Shown here: positions 31,724 through 44,454 of the stretch, one piece after another | Layout: each line of letters opens with the position of its first letter | Position numbering within the stretch: position 1 is the first letter of the stretch | From: Zygnema cylindricum | Lineage: Eukaryota > Streptophyta > Zygnematophyceae > Zygnematales > Zygnemataceae | Length of the DNA stretch: 64,000 bases | NCBI GenBank assembly: GCA_037447655.1 | Contig: JBBHKE010000190.1 | Coordinates: forward strand, 464,563 to 528,562 | Direction: 5' to 3' | Notes under the pieces: generated by a model | What the model saw: only the letters and a program-made list of their open reading frames with translations | What the model was told of the DNA's origin: nothing | Database searches by the model: none | Made by a program: the position numbers and the translations under genes

Positions 31724-33595
31724 CTCCCCTCATTTTCTAGTCTATCTTTTGCTTCAATCCACACTTCCCCCTACAAAATATTAATTTGGGAGAAGGAACC
31801 GGTTTAGTCATCATATTTGCTACCATCGCTCTATCCGGTTTATATTCCAAACTAATTATTTTATTCTTAACTTTCTTTCTGACAAAGCTCAAAAGAATAT
31901 CCATGTGCTTTGCTTTAAAGTGATGCTTAGGGTTTGTTGGAATTCCAATCGCAGCTTGATTGTCACAAAATATATTTTACACTCCATTCTTCATATATCC
32001 CAATTCTTGAAGCAAAGATTTTACCCGCATTAATAGTTTCACAGCCGAACAAGTGGCCATATACTCAGCCTCTATGGTGGACTGAGCAATCACCTCTTGT
32101 TGCTTACTGCTCCAGCAGCAAGCTCCATTCCCAACATTCAACACATACCCAGAAGTACACCTCCTCATTGGTGCATCCCCATAACTGGCATAACTTCAAG
32201 TGGTGATGTCAATATTATCCCCTCCCAAATGCAACCATAGATCTCTCGTTCTTATCAAGTACCGCATGACCCTTTTGGCCTCTTCCCAGTCTTTCTTCCT
32301 ATGATCATTCAGACTCCTACTTAATACTCCCACACTTGCTGCTATATCAAGACGAGTACAGTTCATAAATAAAATCAAACTATCGACAACCTGTCTGTAC
32401 AAAATAGTGTGCGTGAACTTGCTTTCCTCAGGTCCTAACTCACTATCCAAGATCAAGACTTCTTTTTCTGAGCTCCCCTCATTTACCTTGTTTAAAATCA
32501 AACTACCGACAACCTGTCTGTACAAAATAGTTTGCATGAACTTGCTTTCCTCATGTCCTAACTCACTATCCAAGCTCAAGACTCCTTTTTCTCAACTCCC
32601 CTCATTTCCCTTGTTTAAGTCCATTGGAGTCATACAACTATTTACTTTTTCCATTTGAAAAATTTCAAGCATATTTCCAATTGTTTTCTTTTGAGTTAGT
32701 CTAATTTTTTTCTTTTCTCTATCTCTCTCTATTTTAATTTCCAAAATATACTTTGCCTCCCCCAAATCTTTCATATCAAATCTACTTTTTAGATCCTTTT
32801 TCAATCTATTAATTTTCTCCATTGATTTACTCAAAACAAGCAAATCATCAACATATATGGTAATGAAAATTATACCTTCCTCATCCTCAAATAAGTAAAT
32901 GGAATGATCCGAACTGATTCAGATATATCCCAAACTTGTTAGAAACTCGTCCAGCTTCTTGTTCCATTCACGTGGAGCTTGTTTTAGACGTAAAGGGACT
33001 TTATCAATCTACACACCTTACTTTTTTCTCCTTTCTCCACAAATCCTTTCGGTTGTCGCATGAAGACCTCTTCTTCTAATTCTCCGTGTAAGAAAGCGGT
33101 CTTGATGTCCATATGGTGCACTTCCATGTGTTCCACTGCCGCAGAACTAAGTATGAACCGGACGGAGTCAAATCTAACAACCAGAGCAAAGGTCTCCTCA
33201 TAATCGACTCCCTCCTTTTGTGTGAACCCCTTTGCCATTAATATGGCCTTGTATCGCTCAATAGTGTTATTTGGATTGAGTTTCAACTAAAATACCCACT
33301 TGCATCCTATTGACTTTCTATCCGGAGGACAATCCACCAACTCCCATGTGTTTGCTTTCATAATGGAAGCCATCTCATCATTAATAGTTGTCACCCATCT
33401 ACACGTTCCGTACTATTAACTGCTTCTGAGTAAGTATGGGGTTTGCTCAAATGTGACAGCTTAGTTACCTTGTTGTTCATTTGTCTCTCTTGAAGTCTCG
33501 TGCTGCTTCCTCTTCCTCTTTCACATTTTGACGATAGGAAGGAGGGTAACCTCGAGTTTCTCCAAACAACTTCACCTTCTCCCCTATCCGTGAAG
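31724..33595 (-). pseudogene. Decayed pol (RNase H, RT, linker) of copia element R
   Basis: Minus-strand pieces: RNase H (32168-31977, WSDA region to STIEAEYMA), an RT thumb with a direct duplication of about 110 bp (32400-32600, the segment with LDSELGxEESKF appears twice), RT palm (32843-32592; the YxDD region near 32850 is altered), RT fingers (33286-32984, AFLHGELEEEVFMRQ) and the linker (33621-33391). Q interrupts the linker at 33596 and the frame resumes at 37941. Confidence 0.82.
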
Positions 33596-34884
33596 TGTTG
33601 TCTATAGCTATTTTCAGCCATAGAATTATCCTCGGAAGCACCACAGACTACCCCAAGAACAACCTACTTTGATTGACACAGAATTCTACAGAAAGAACAA
33701 TACAGGCTGAAACTACATAAACTAATTTTTTTTGTAGTCAATAACATAATCTCACAGATTTTCATACAAAAATAATAAATAGAATGATCACATCACTCAG
33801 TCAAAGTTGCAGAAAAACAATCTGCCATAACTTTGACTAATCTGAGAAAACTTCACAATGCAGTAACATACAGACCAGGCACACAATAGGCCTGGAAATC
33901 TGTGATAATATAACTAATACATATAGGAACACACATGCAAAATATCTTATAATTCCACCAACAGATGTCAGAGTAATCTTCAGATTAAATTACCAAAAAT
34001 CACCATAAACAATTTTTGTTCCAAAAAGTTCCTATTCTACAAAATGACAAGTCCTACATCTATACCCTCACAGTGTACACTACTAAGTCTGTCCACCAAT
34101 CAGACGCCTTGTTAAAGTACGGTGGCATACTAGTCGTACGCTAACTACCTCCTACATTCACTACACCGCCAATCGTTATTAGCGTGTAAGTTTTTTTAGT
34201 GTATACGAATAATTAGCGTGGTTTACGCTTATTGAGAATTTGGAAATTTTCGAAGAAATCGTCTATTCTAATTAAGAATTATGGTTTTTAAAATAGTGTG
34301 GATAATTCTATTTGAGAATAAAAAAAAAGCGGGACGGAATTAACGTACACAACGCTAAAAACGATTCGCGGTGTAGTGTTGGTATACCCGAAAACACAAG
34401 GTATGTTAAAAACTGATAAAACTACACTAATTAGATATTTACAAAAAGATAAACCACTGTTGAACTAAATATTTACGCAGACACAAAAGTATGCTCGTTG
34501 AGTCATCAAATCATTTTTGTGGTCTTCCTGAGTCATCATTTGTCGGCGGCCTTCCGTCCGCCATGTGTGTACCCTAATCGGCACCATGAAAGAGATGTCG
34601 CATGTCACCAAAGTACTCAAAGTGTATCCGCGAATTGCAGCGGATATCCCAAAATGTATTCGTCATTGTAATGCCGTAAATAATTTGCGCGATACCCCAC
34701 GAGTTATCATACGCCACGTGCTAGTATTCAAGTCGTTGCTTTACAAACCGAATCCTCCAAATGAACCCGCACCAAATCACGTAAATCACGAATCGTTCGC
34801 TCCCCCAAATTACGTATGCCTCATATCGTATTATTAAAGCTACACTAAAACAAATGTGTTCGAAACTAAGTCTTTAAAACAACA
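33596..34884 (-). repeat. 3' LTR of element Q, containing a MITE
   Basis: 1289 bp. Removing the 210-bp MITE and its TA duplication leaves 1077 bp, close to the 1067-bp partner at 36874. The pair differs at scattered positions. Confidence 0.82.
34164..34373. mobile_element. TA-flanked MITE in the Q 3' LTR
   Basis: Terminal inverted repeats CACCGCCAATCGTTATTAGCG and CGATTCGCGGTG, flanked by TA on both sides. The other Q LTR shows the empty site TTCACTAGTGTTGG (about 37434-37447) with one TA, which proves insertion with a TA duplication. Size and ends match the copies at 56211, 60267, 62083 and 63320. TA duplication with short inverted repeats suggests a Tc1/mariner-type MITE. Confidence 0.85.
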
Positions 34885-36188
34885 CTCCCCAAAGACTTAA
34901 TTTTGTACATCCCTTAGTCAACCCTTTCACATGTCACTTTAGGAATTGAAACACCATACATTTTCACCAATATCAAGTTAACACGTAGTAATATACTGAT
35001 GAGGATCGCACGAAAATAAATATTCAAATAACAACACTCCTTGGAATATTTATTTGCGTGCACATGGAATAAAGATATGCCACGTGTTAAGTGGAACTGT
35101 ACCTTTTCGTACATCCAAATTTCCCTTTTTTTTCTTCTTCCTTCCAAACGTCATTATTGCTTCACCTGCCTGCTCCCATGTCTTCCAACATTCGTCCTTG
35201 CTAAACAAACCAATGATTCTGCCTCCTTTCAAAATACGTCCTTCCTAACTTTGCCATTACTTCTGCTGCCTCTTTCTAGGTCTTCAAAAATAATAATAAT
35301 AAAATTTATTTTCAACCAATTTTAAAATTCAAATGCCAAATCTGAAATTCTGCAAAAAAATACCGAATGCTAAAAGTAATCGCCTGCATAAATCACTTCT
35401 CACGATGTCTTCTTTTAATCACTTTCGGAACATGTTTTCTTTTACGGGTGATCCTTAAAATTATGCATCTATTCATTATATTCTTAAAGAATTTTGGTAT
35501 TTTTTGACAGTTTACATTTTTGTCACATTTTTCTGCATATTTAATGTCATAAACTCTAATTTTTTTTCGTACTTTTGTCTTTCTCCATATATCATCTACT
35601 CTTCTTAAGTTTACTCATCCGGAAATATTCAATTCTGATTCCTTTTCCTTTCAGCTCGACATTTCCCTTCCTAGTTTCCTTTTTTACATTCCATTTTTTT
35701 GCAATTTTATGTTCTTTTTCAATATCATTACCTTTCTCTCTTATTCCAATTTTTTGAAAAAAAATTCTCTTTCTTTCTCTATGTTCAATAAGTTCCAGAC
35801 CCACATTATTTTCTAGTTCCACTGTCAACTGCCCATCTCTTCCTCCAACTCCTCTTAATTCACTTAACTTTTTTTCTTGTAAGCATTTTTCACTCACCGA
35901 TTTTTCATCGGATAAAGTCAAAAAGACCGTATCCTTCTCTCTCTCGTCTTTCTCCACACCATCTTTGGTGACAACAGTTTTTCCACCTCCTTCCTTATTC
36001 TCCATTTTGCAAAAAACACAAACAGTCGGCAAGTAAACAAGTTTATCGACGGAAACTGTAACCCTTTTGTCAACGCTTGATTATTTCATATGCTCTGTAA
36101 ACGCATTCTGATGCCTTTGTGGAGTAGGTCGGACTCGATTGTTGTCCCACCCTTCTCTAAAATTTCCTGTGAGATTTGCACTTTTATA
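34885..36188 (-). other. Non-coding interior of element Q
   Basis: About 1.3 kb between the zinc knuckle of gag and the 3' LTR, where an autonomous element would have pol. It is AT-rich with long T runs on the plus strand. One minus-strand open stretch (36032-35592) is lysine- and glutamate-rich and matches no retroelement domain. Confidence 0.55.
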
Positions 36189-36899
36189 TTATGGACATAC
36201 CTTGAAAGTATGCCCTAAATCATTACAATAAAAACAATTTTCAAATTAAATTTTTTTTCTATTTTTCTGAAACTGTGATCTAACATCCCGATAATTCCCC
36301 CTATCTTTTAGAGCCTCTTTAATAGCTTCTTCTTTTAAAAAAAAATTGATTGCAAGAGTTAATTTCCAATCCCTTTATTCAATCGGAGTCAATCTATCAG
36401 AAGCACTTTTATATTCTTTAGGTAGGCCTCTCATTAACAAGAGAGCTTGTTGAACATCTGTAAAGTTTCCTCCTGCCAAAGCATTTTCTACAAACAATAC
36501 TTGTAAACCAATACAGTAATTCAGCATACTACCACATGCATACTCATATCCAATTATTTTGATAGCACTACTAATCCAATGATTCAAAGAATTTTTTTGA
36601 TACATACATTCTAAGTACTTCCATAGTACAACTGAACTTTTCAGATCAATAAAAGTCATAACCAGATCCTTAGTCAAAGATAGCTTAATAATTCTCAACC
36701 ACTCAAGGCTTTTCTCCTCCCATCCAACCGATGATTCGGCACATGTTCCATCCACCACATCCATCAGCTCCCTCAACTTGAAGTAGCCCTCCATAATGCT
36801 CCTCCAGCATCCATCAAAAAAAGGTAAGTAAGATTCATCCAATATGGGTAGCCATGGGCGTGGGCCCATAGCCTGTTGTCCATAGCTATTTTCAGTCAT
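36189..36899 (-). pseudogene. Gag of element Q with zinc knuckle
   Basis: The frame 36899-36375 starts MTENSYGQQAMGP within the LTR, crosses the primer site and shows copia gag features (a DUF-type helical region, YEYACGSMLNYCIGLQVLF, MRGLPKEYKSASDRL, which parallels the N gag segment ending in MKLPDEFENIVNRV). A stop at 36375-36377 interrupts it. The same register contains CFYCNDLGHTFKVC (36236-36195), a C-2-C-4-H-4-C zinc knuckle, then ends at a stop two codons later. So the product would be Gag alone. Confidence 0.72.
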
Positions 36900-37940
36900 G
36901 GATTTACCCTCGGAAGCACCACAGACTACCCCAAAAACAGACTACTTTGAATTGACACACAATTCTACAGAAATAACAAAGCAAGCTAAAACTACATAAA
37001 CAATTATTTTCTAGGCAGTAACATAATCTCACAAATTTTCATACAAAAAAAATAAATAGAATGATCACATCACTCAGTCAAATTTGCAAAAAAACAGTCT
37101 CCGATAACTTTGATTAATCTGAGACAACTTCACAATGCAGTAACATACATACCACGCTTACAATAGGCCTGAAAATCTATGACGGTATAATTATTACACA
37201 TAGGAACACACATGCAAAATATCTTATAATTTTGCCAAAAGATATGAGAGTAATCTTCAGATAAAATTACCAAAAATCACCAAAAACAGTTTTGGGTCCA
37301 GAAAGTTCCTATTCTACAAAATGACAAGTCCTACATCTATATCCTCACAGACTACACTACTAAGTCTTTCCACCAATCAGACGCCCTGTTGAATTACGGT
37401 GGCATACCAGCCGTACGCTAACTACCTCCTATATTCACTAGTGTTGGTATACCCGAAAACATAAGGTATGTTAGAAACTGATAAAACTACACTAATTAGA
37501 TATTTACAAAAAGATAAACCACTGTTGAACCAAATATTTACGCAGACAAAAAAGTATGCTCGTTGAGTCATCAAATCATTTTTGTGGTCTTCCTGAGTCA
37601 TCATTTGTCGGCGGCCTTCCGTCTGCCGTCTGTGTACCCAAATCAACACCGTGAAAGAAATGTCGCTTGTCACCAAAGTACTCAAAGTGTATCCGCGAAC
37701 CGCAGCGGATATCCCAGAATGTATTCGTCATTATACTGTCGCAAATAATTTGCGCGATACTCCACGAGTAATCATACGCCACGTGCTAGTATTCAAGTCG
37801 TTGCTTTACAAACCGAATCCTCCAAATGAACCCGCACCAAATCACGAATCGTTCGCTCCCCCAAATTACGTATGCCTCATACCGTATTATTAAGGCTACA
37901 CTAAAACAAATGTGTACAAAACTAAGTCTATAAAACAACA
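36874..37940 (-). repeat. 5' LTR of element Q
   Basis: 1067 bp, TGTTGTCCATAGC...AAAACAACA. It contains the empty site for the MITE found in the partner LTR. The gag start codon (36899-36897) lies inside its U5 end. No tRNA-like module comparable to the other families is evident. Confidence 0.82.
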
Positions 37941-38788
37941 TGGAGTCCATCTCCGGACGTTCATCGTCCATTTTCGGTCTTTCCTCGTTTTCTTCCTCAA
38001 TTTGAACCGGAAGTTGTGACTCCAAGAGAGGGTCACTCTCGGTCAGATTTTTCTCTTCCTCTGCAAGGTCAAGATGAACCGGAGTTCTGTTAGAAGAATT
38101 TGTATCTAACTCATTTTCGGATTCAATTCTAATTCTAACCGGTTTAGTGTATCTAAAAGGATCCATGGACTTTTCTTCATCCATGACTACCAAGTGATTA
38201 CTAGAATTATGTCTTCTCTTCCGAGATCATAAATTCTATACCCCTTTACATTTCCATCATACCCAAGTAAGTATCCCGGCTTTGCTCTTGCATCTAACTT
38301 CCAATCAGATTTTTTGTGTTTAGACTAAACACTTGACTTTCAAACACCTTTAAGTGTGAAATATTTAGTTTTTCTCTCGGTATATCTTTCATAACGTGTT
38401 TGTCCTTTTACCAGCGAGGTAAAGACTCTATTTTTGAGATAGTTTGCACAATTCATAGCTTCTGCCCAAAAACCTTTTCTTATCTTTTTATCTGTCAACA
38501 TACTACGGGCACTATAACTTAAAGTCTGATTTAGTCTCTCGGCAACACCATTTTGTTCAGGGTTCTTTGGGACAGTCTTTTGGTGTTGAACCCCTTCCTC
38601 TTACAAGTAACCCTTGAACTCATTAGAAGTAAATCCCCCCCTATTATCACTCCTCACTCTCTTTATGGGTGTCTCATGAAGCTTTTCAATCCATGTTTTA
38701 TACTCCTTAAAATAAGCCGAAGCCTCGGATTTTTTTTTCAAGAAATATATTTGAGAGTATCTAGACCAATCATCAGTGATAGTAATCT
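37941..38788 (-). pseudogene. Integrase C-terminal and linker part of copia element R
   Basis: This continues the R pol frame interrupted by Q. It holds the acidic linker (38193-37941: VVMDEEKSMDPFRYTKPVRIR, then glutamate-rich sequence) and, in shifted frames up to about 38788, the integrase segment equivalent to PEQNGVAERLNRT and SDNG. Homology stops at about 38785, where the sequence diverges from every related copy, so R is truncated and lacks integrase N-terminus, protease, gag and 5' LTR. Confidence 0.75.
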
Positions 38789-39163
38789 CATACTACGTGA
38801 TGCGGTTGAGATGTGAAGATACTTGACACGGTAAATGAATAAAATATCAAATATTTGTATGCTTTAAAGGTTTTCAAGTTGTTCAATATTGTCGTATGTG
38901 GAAAAGTTTAATTTCTTTAAGTTGCATAGTACTTTTCTTAAGCAAACTACAAACTTCGCATGTCTACCAAACTTTTGAAAATTTGATAGATAAAAACCTA
39001 TGGATTTGCCATTTTGATGGAGAGATGTCATTTTTTGCAAATATAGTGTTGTCATACAATTTTCATCATGTGATGTCATGGCATTGTCTATAATATCAAT
39101 GATTGCCTACATTTCATCATCAAAAACTTATGACATATTCATGAAAATATCAAAAACACAATG
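38789..39163. other. Unassigned sequence between R and S
   Basis: About 375 bp of AT-rich DNA with no coding signal or repeat I recognise. It borders the truncated end of R on the left and the S LTR on the right. Confidence 0.5.
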
Positions 39164-40040
39164 TGAAATTTGTGGTCTCCATTGACCCACAGAAAGAGCA
39201 GCCTATGTAAAGCCTCTAGGATAATATTTGCCCCTTTCACTTTCCCACTGTTGTCGCCCAGGCACACAAATATTCTGACCACCCTCACCCCTGTGAGGCC
39301 AAGACTCCCCTGAGTCAAACACAAAAAGAATCACTGAATTTGCTCAGCAGTAAGTTATGGCTGGTCAAAGATGACATTTATAGTTACAAGCTCTTTTAGA
39401 GAGAGGTACCGAAATATCACTAAGTCTAGGTCTGCCTACTCACGACTACCTACTACTAAACCCTAGTCCAATAGGAACACTATATAGTACAAGAAGGTAC
39501 AATGGGCGATGTACTTATTGTACGGGCATTATACGACATGGTCTACAAGGTGACACCTGTCAAATCGGCAGTCATGGTTCCTTCTCCCATCTTCACCGGT
39601 ATCAAATAAAGTGGCGCCACGTGGCACCGTGTGACGCTATCTCCGAATGCCGCCAAAAACTCATTTCGCGTGGCGGCTACAATGACGACCGTTCGATCAA
39701 AAAATATTTTACACGGTTCAGATTCGCGTACCTGCATGAATTGTTCCTTTTCGTTCGTCTGGTGTTAATTAGCAGTCGCGTTAATGTTTTTATATCTTTG
39801 GAACCCATCAAGCTTATAATTTCGATAACGCCTTAGTGGATAACGCTTAGGACTACATCGTGGTTCACAGACTCAGATTCTAATCTGGACCTAGGCTGTA
39901 TTCTGGTAAAATATCACCTACTTCAAAATCTGTCCCTTTCTAAATATGGCAGCAGCCATGGCGTACCTTTGATCTTCACTCTCTCTCTTTAAAGTATAAC
40001 TAGAATAGAGAAGTGAACTATTAATTACCTCTTTTCAACA
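39164..40040 (-). repeat. 3' LTR of copia element S
   Basis: 877 bp. It has a CCAAT box (about 39468) and GTAC cores. The antisense tRNA-like module at about 39826-39900 includes CCTTAGTGGATAACGC (strongly D-arm-like) and GATTCTAATCTGG (T-arm-like, B-box 8 of 11). A gag start ATG at its U5 end is open (METTNF). Confidence 0.82.
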
Positions 40041-43000
40041 CTCCCCTTAATTCCTAATCACTTTTCAATTTTAATCCACAATTTTCTCTGCAATAAATCA
40101 ACTTAGGGGAAGGCACTGGTTTTGTCATCATGGATGCAATCATTTCTCTATCAGTTTCATGAACCAGATTAATGATTGTTTTTTCAACCTTCTCTTTGAC
40201 AAAGTTAATTCTAATATCCATATGCTTAGCTTTGAAGTGATGTTTCGGATTAGCTGCAATAGAGATAGCAGCTATATTATCACAAAAAACATTTTGAGTT
40301 CTAAACTTCATGAACCCAAGTTCTTCAAGAAGAGATTTAACCCACATTAATTCTTTGGTGGCAGCACAGGTAGCCATGTATTCAGCCTCCATAGTGGACT
40401 GAGCAACTACTTTTTGTTGCTTGCTACTCTTACAACATGCACCGGATCCAATTTGCAACACATATCCAGTCGTACACCGCCTCAAAAAGCACATCTCTAT
40501 AATTGGCATCACTCCAGGTGGTGATGTGAGTTTGCTCCCCTCCCAAATGCAACCACAATTCCCTTGTCCCCACCAGATATTTCATCACCCATTTGGCATC
40601 TTCCTTGTCTCTCTTTCTTGGTTTATTTAGACTTCTACTAAGGACACCTACAACTGCAGCTATATCCGGACAGGTACAGTTCATAAAATAGATTAAACTG
40701 CCTACAATATGTCGATAAGGGATATTATCCATGAATATTCTTTCTATCTCATCCATCTCATTATTAATAATCAATTTTCCTCTCTCTTCACTCCCCTCTG
40801 AAACTTTCTTCAAATCCATGGGAGTAGTACATCCGTTTGCTTTTTCCATCTGAAATTTTTCTAGCATATTACCGATTATTTCTTTCAAAGTGAGTCTTAT
40901 AAGATCTCTCTCTATCTAAATTCCCAAAATGAACTTCGCTTCGCCGAGAACTATTATATCAAAACGGCTTCTAAGATCTCGTTTTAGTTTGTTAATCATA
41001 TCTAAGGACTTGCTTAAGACCAACAAATCATCCACATAAATAACAATTAATATCACTCCATTCTCATCCTCAAATAAATATATGGAGTGATCTCAAATAA
41101 TTGTGATATACTCCAAACTGGTCAAAAATTCGTCCAGCTTTATATTCTCGGGCTTGCTTAAGGCCATACAGTGATTTTATCAGTTTGGAAACCTTGCTTT
41201 CTTCCCTACTTTCCACGAATCCGTGCGGTTGCCTCATGTTAATTTCTTCTTCCAACTCTCCGTGCAGAAAAGCCGTTTTAATATCCATCTGGTGTTTTTC
41301 CATATCCTCCGCTGCGGCTAAATTTAAAAGGATTCTAACAGAAGGAAATTTGACTACAGATGCAAAGGTTTCTTCGTAGTCTATCCCCTCGTTCTGAGTA
41401 TACCCTTTTGCAACTAATCTAGCTTTATTCCTCTTAATGGTATTATCCGGGTTTAATTTAAGTTTAAAAACCCACTTACATCCGATCGGTTTTTGGTCCG
41501 GTGGACAATCTACCAACTCCCCTGTATTAGCTTCCATGATGGAGGCCATTTCTTCATTTATAGCAGTGATGCATCGACTATTTTATGGGGTGTTTATGGC
41601 CTCTAAGTATGTTTGAGGTTCATCTGGGTGAGACATCTTTATGAGTTTGTTATTTACTTGTCTTTCTTGAAGTCGTTTAATACTTCTTCTTCCCCCTTCA
41701 AAATCGGACGCCAGTATGGAAGGCATTTTTGCGTTTCGTTTAGGAAGATTTTCAGCTCCCCTATCATCCAATTTCGGTGTCTCATCATGTTCCTCATTCG
41801 TTTCCACTTCTTATTGTGGCGTTGCCTCGGATGTTGTCCTTTCCTCCTTCTCCTTTGGTAGATCTGCGGATTTTTCTTTTTCTCCATCTTCTTTCTCTTC
41901 ATTTCAGATTCAAAGTCAAAAAATTGATCCGTTTGAAATCTGATTTTGACTTTTTTATTATGTTTGAATGGATCAATGGACTTCACTTCATTCATCACCA
42001 CTATGTGTTTTACCAAAATTATATCTCTCTTTTTCAAGTCATACAGTCGGTATCCATTTGTGCTCTCATCATATCCTACAAGATATCCTGGTTTCCTTGT
42101 TCCTTTTAACTTCCATTTAGTCTTACCGGAACCCAAACTGTAGACTTAACTTCCGAACACTCTCAAACTAGACAGATCAGGCTTTCTTCTTGTCCACCTC
42201 TCAGACGGAGTTTCCTCCTTATTTGCTGAAGTTAGGACTATATTTTAGATGAAATTAGCATAGTTCTTAGACTCCGCCCAAACTTGCAACCCTATCCTCT
42301 TATCAGTTAACATACTTCTGGACACATCTCCTAAAGTTCTATTCACTCTTTCTGCTACTCCATTTTGTTCCGGATTATAGGGAACGTTTTTCTCATGATG
42401 ATTTCCTTCTTCTTTAAGATATTCTTCAAATTCCCTTGAGGTGTATTCTTTCCCATTATCACTTCTTATCTCTTTTATTGAGGTTTCGTGTATTTTTTCA
42501 CTCCATACTTTATACTCTTTGAAACATCTCAATACCTCTAACTTATGTCTGAGAAAGTATACCTTCGTGTATCTAGACCAATCATCTATGATGGTTAACA
42601 TCCACCTCTTCCCCCCATGTGAAGCATACCTAGCAGGTCCCCAAACATCAGTGTGAATTAGATCCAATGCTTTCTCTCTCCTAAATGTGGTTGCCTTTGG
42701 AAATGGAAGTCTATGAATCTTCCCTTGGGCACATCCACTACAATCATCAAAGGTCTCATCATCCTCAAAAGTAATACCCTCCACTATTCATTTTTTCTTC
42801 ATTTTCTTTAATCTATCTAGATGCACATGCCCCAACCTTTTATGCCAAAGCATCATCTCACTTGCACACGAGTAGAGAACACTCTTTTCATTGCAAAGAA
42901 CAATTATGAACATTCCTTGACTGCCCTTCTCAGCTATGAAATAAACCTCATTATCAAAGCTTGCTGTGAAGATTCCTTTCCTAGTTCTTGTTTCAAACTC

Positions 43001-44454
43001 TTTTTCATCTAGGACAGTTGTTGAGACTAAGTTCTTGCTAAGCTGTGGAATGTAAAGAACATCTGAGAGTGTTACAATTGAGGCCTTTCCATCAACTAGA
43101 ACCTTCAAATCAACAGTTCCAACAAGACTTTTGGTTTCTACTCTACCATCTCCGTACTCTATCTCAACTGTTGGGATCTTTCTCAGTTTAGTGAACCACC
43201 TCTTATCTTTCCACATATGCATTGAGGCCACAGAGTGTATGATCCACCTATCCTCAGGTGGATCCTTCATACCTCCAAAAGCACAGTTTTGTCTCCGTCG
43301 AATGTCAACATGCTTTTCAGTGTTTATCGGATTAAGAATAAGCTCCTCAATCTCCTCAAGCTCCTCTTCTTGTTCGGTTTCTTCGTTCTCTTGCTCATCA
43401 TGAACTTGAGTCAGGAAAGCCTTTTTCTTTCCTCCATCTCTTGAGGTCCCTTGCCCATCTATCAGTCGAAGATCTGCAAGTTTGTCACAATCTGCCATAT
43501 AGTGTCCTTGTTTCTTAGAGAATGGACATAATCCTCCTCGAGAAGTTCCTCTCCCCTGCCTATTAAAATTTGCCACCTCCTTGTCCTCTTCCTCCAAAGT
43601 TTCGATAGGGATCTTTCTCTCTCTCCTCATCACGTTTTCGCCAATCAGCTCCTGCAAACAATGCTTGAACACTTGAACTCCCTATTCTAGGCTCTATGGT
43701 GCTTTGTTTCACTAAAATCATTCCCACTGTGTCATCCCAATTCTAATTGTTATCTCCTATGTCCTGTAATCGGCTAGTGATATTCTCATACTCTTTAGGT
43801 AGTTTCATCATTAATGTGTTCACTCTTTGTCTCCCAAACCATGAATTACCTGCACTCTCTAGCTTTTCAAATAATGTTCCTATATCATTGCAATAATTAT
43901 TCATGCTTCCTCCCTTATAAGTATAAGCTGCAATCTTATTTTCCGCCAACTGTTGCTGCTGCAATGATCCACTCTTATATTTTTTAACTAGTGATTTCCA
44001 AATCTGAGATGAAGATTTGACATGCATAAGGGGAATGGCAATGCCCTTTGCTACACTTTTAAGAATTAAGAGCTTAGCAACCTTGCCTTTGTAGTTCCAC
44101 TTTTCATACTCCGATCTTTCGGTCTCAACCCTTGTCGCTGTTGTAGGTGGTGCTGCTACCGGTCTCGCCTTCGGCAATGGTGTCACTTGAGTTGCAACTC
44201 CTCCCATTTCTCCTTCCATGACAATCTCCTCTCCTTCCTCATCTTCATCCTCAGTGGCAGCTGTTCTACCTACTGTAGAGGCGGAGGTGCCAGAAAAACG
44301 TGTCCTTCCAAAACTAGGTGGAGGTGGGCATCGAATTTGTCTAGACACTATGCCTCATAGATGCTTCTCAAATAGTTCTCCCTCTATCATCATTTCCCAA
44401 TACAAAAAGTCTGATCCATCAAATATGGACACCCTAGAGGGTGGGCCCATAACC
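40041..44454 (-). pseudogene. Decayed gag-pol of copia element S
   Basis: Parts on the minus strand: RNase H (40512-40054 and 40888-40430), RT (41549-41070, AFLHGELEEEINM; the catalytic YVDD region near 41030 is in a broken frame), the linker (41807-41583 and 42136-41654), integrase core (42784-42245, HTDVWGP, RSDNGKEYTS, PEQNGVAERVNRT), protease and integrase zinc region (43672-42788, WIIHSVASMHMW in place of the DSG active site, so inactive) and gag (44348-43743 and upstream). The zinc knuckle reads CPFSKKQGHYMADC with one cysteine lost. Confidence 0.87.

Larger units (their letters stand above)
33596..37940 (-). mobile_element. Gag-only non-autonomous copia-type element Q
   Basis: LTRs at 33596-34884 and 36874-37940 share TGTTGTC...AAAACAACA ends. 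Flanks TGAAG (33591-33595) and TGGAG (37941-37945) form a 5-bp duplication with one change. A primer site GGCTATGGGCCCA lies at 36861-36873 and a polypurine tract TTTGGGGAG next to the left LTR. The 2-kb interior encodes gag and a zinc knuckle, but I see no protease, integrase or RT. Its host is the linker region of R pol. Confidence 0.8.
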
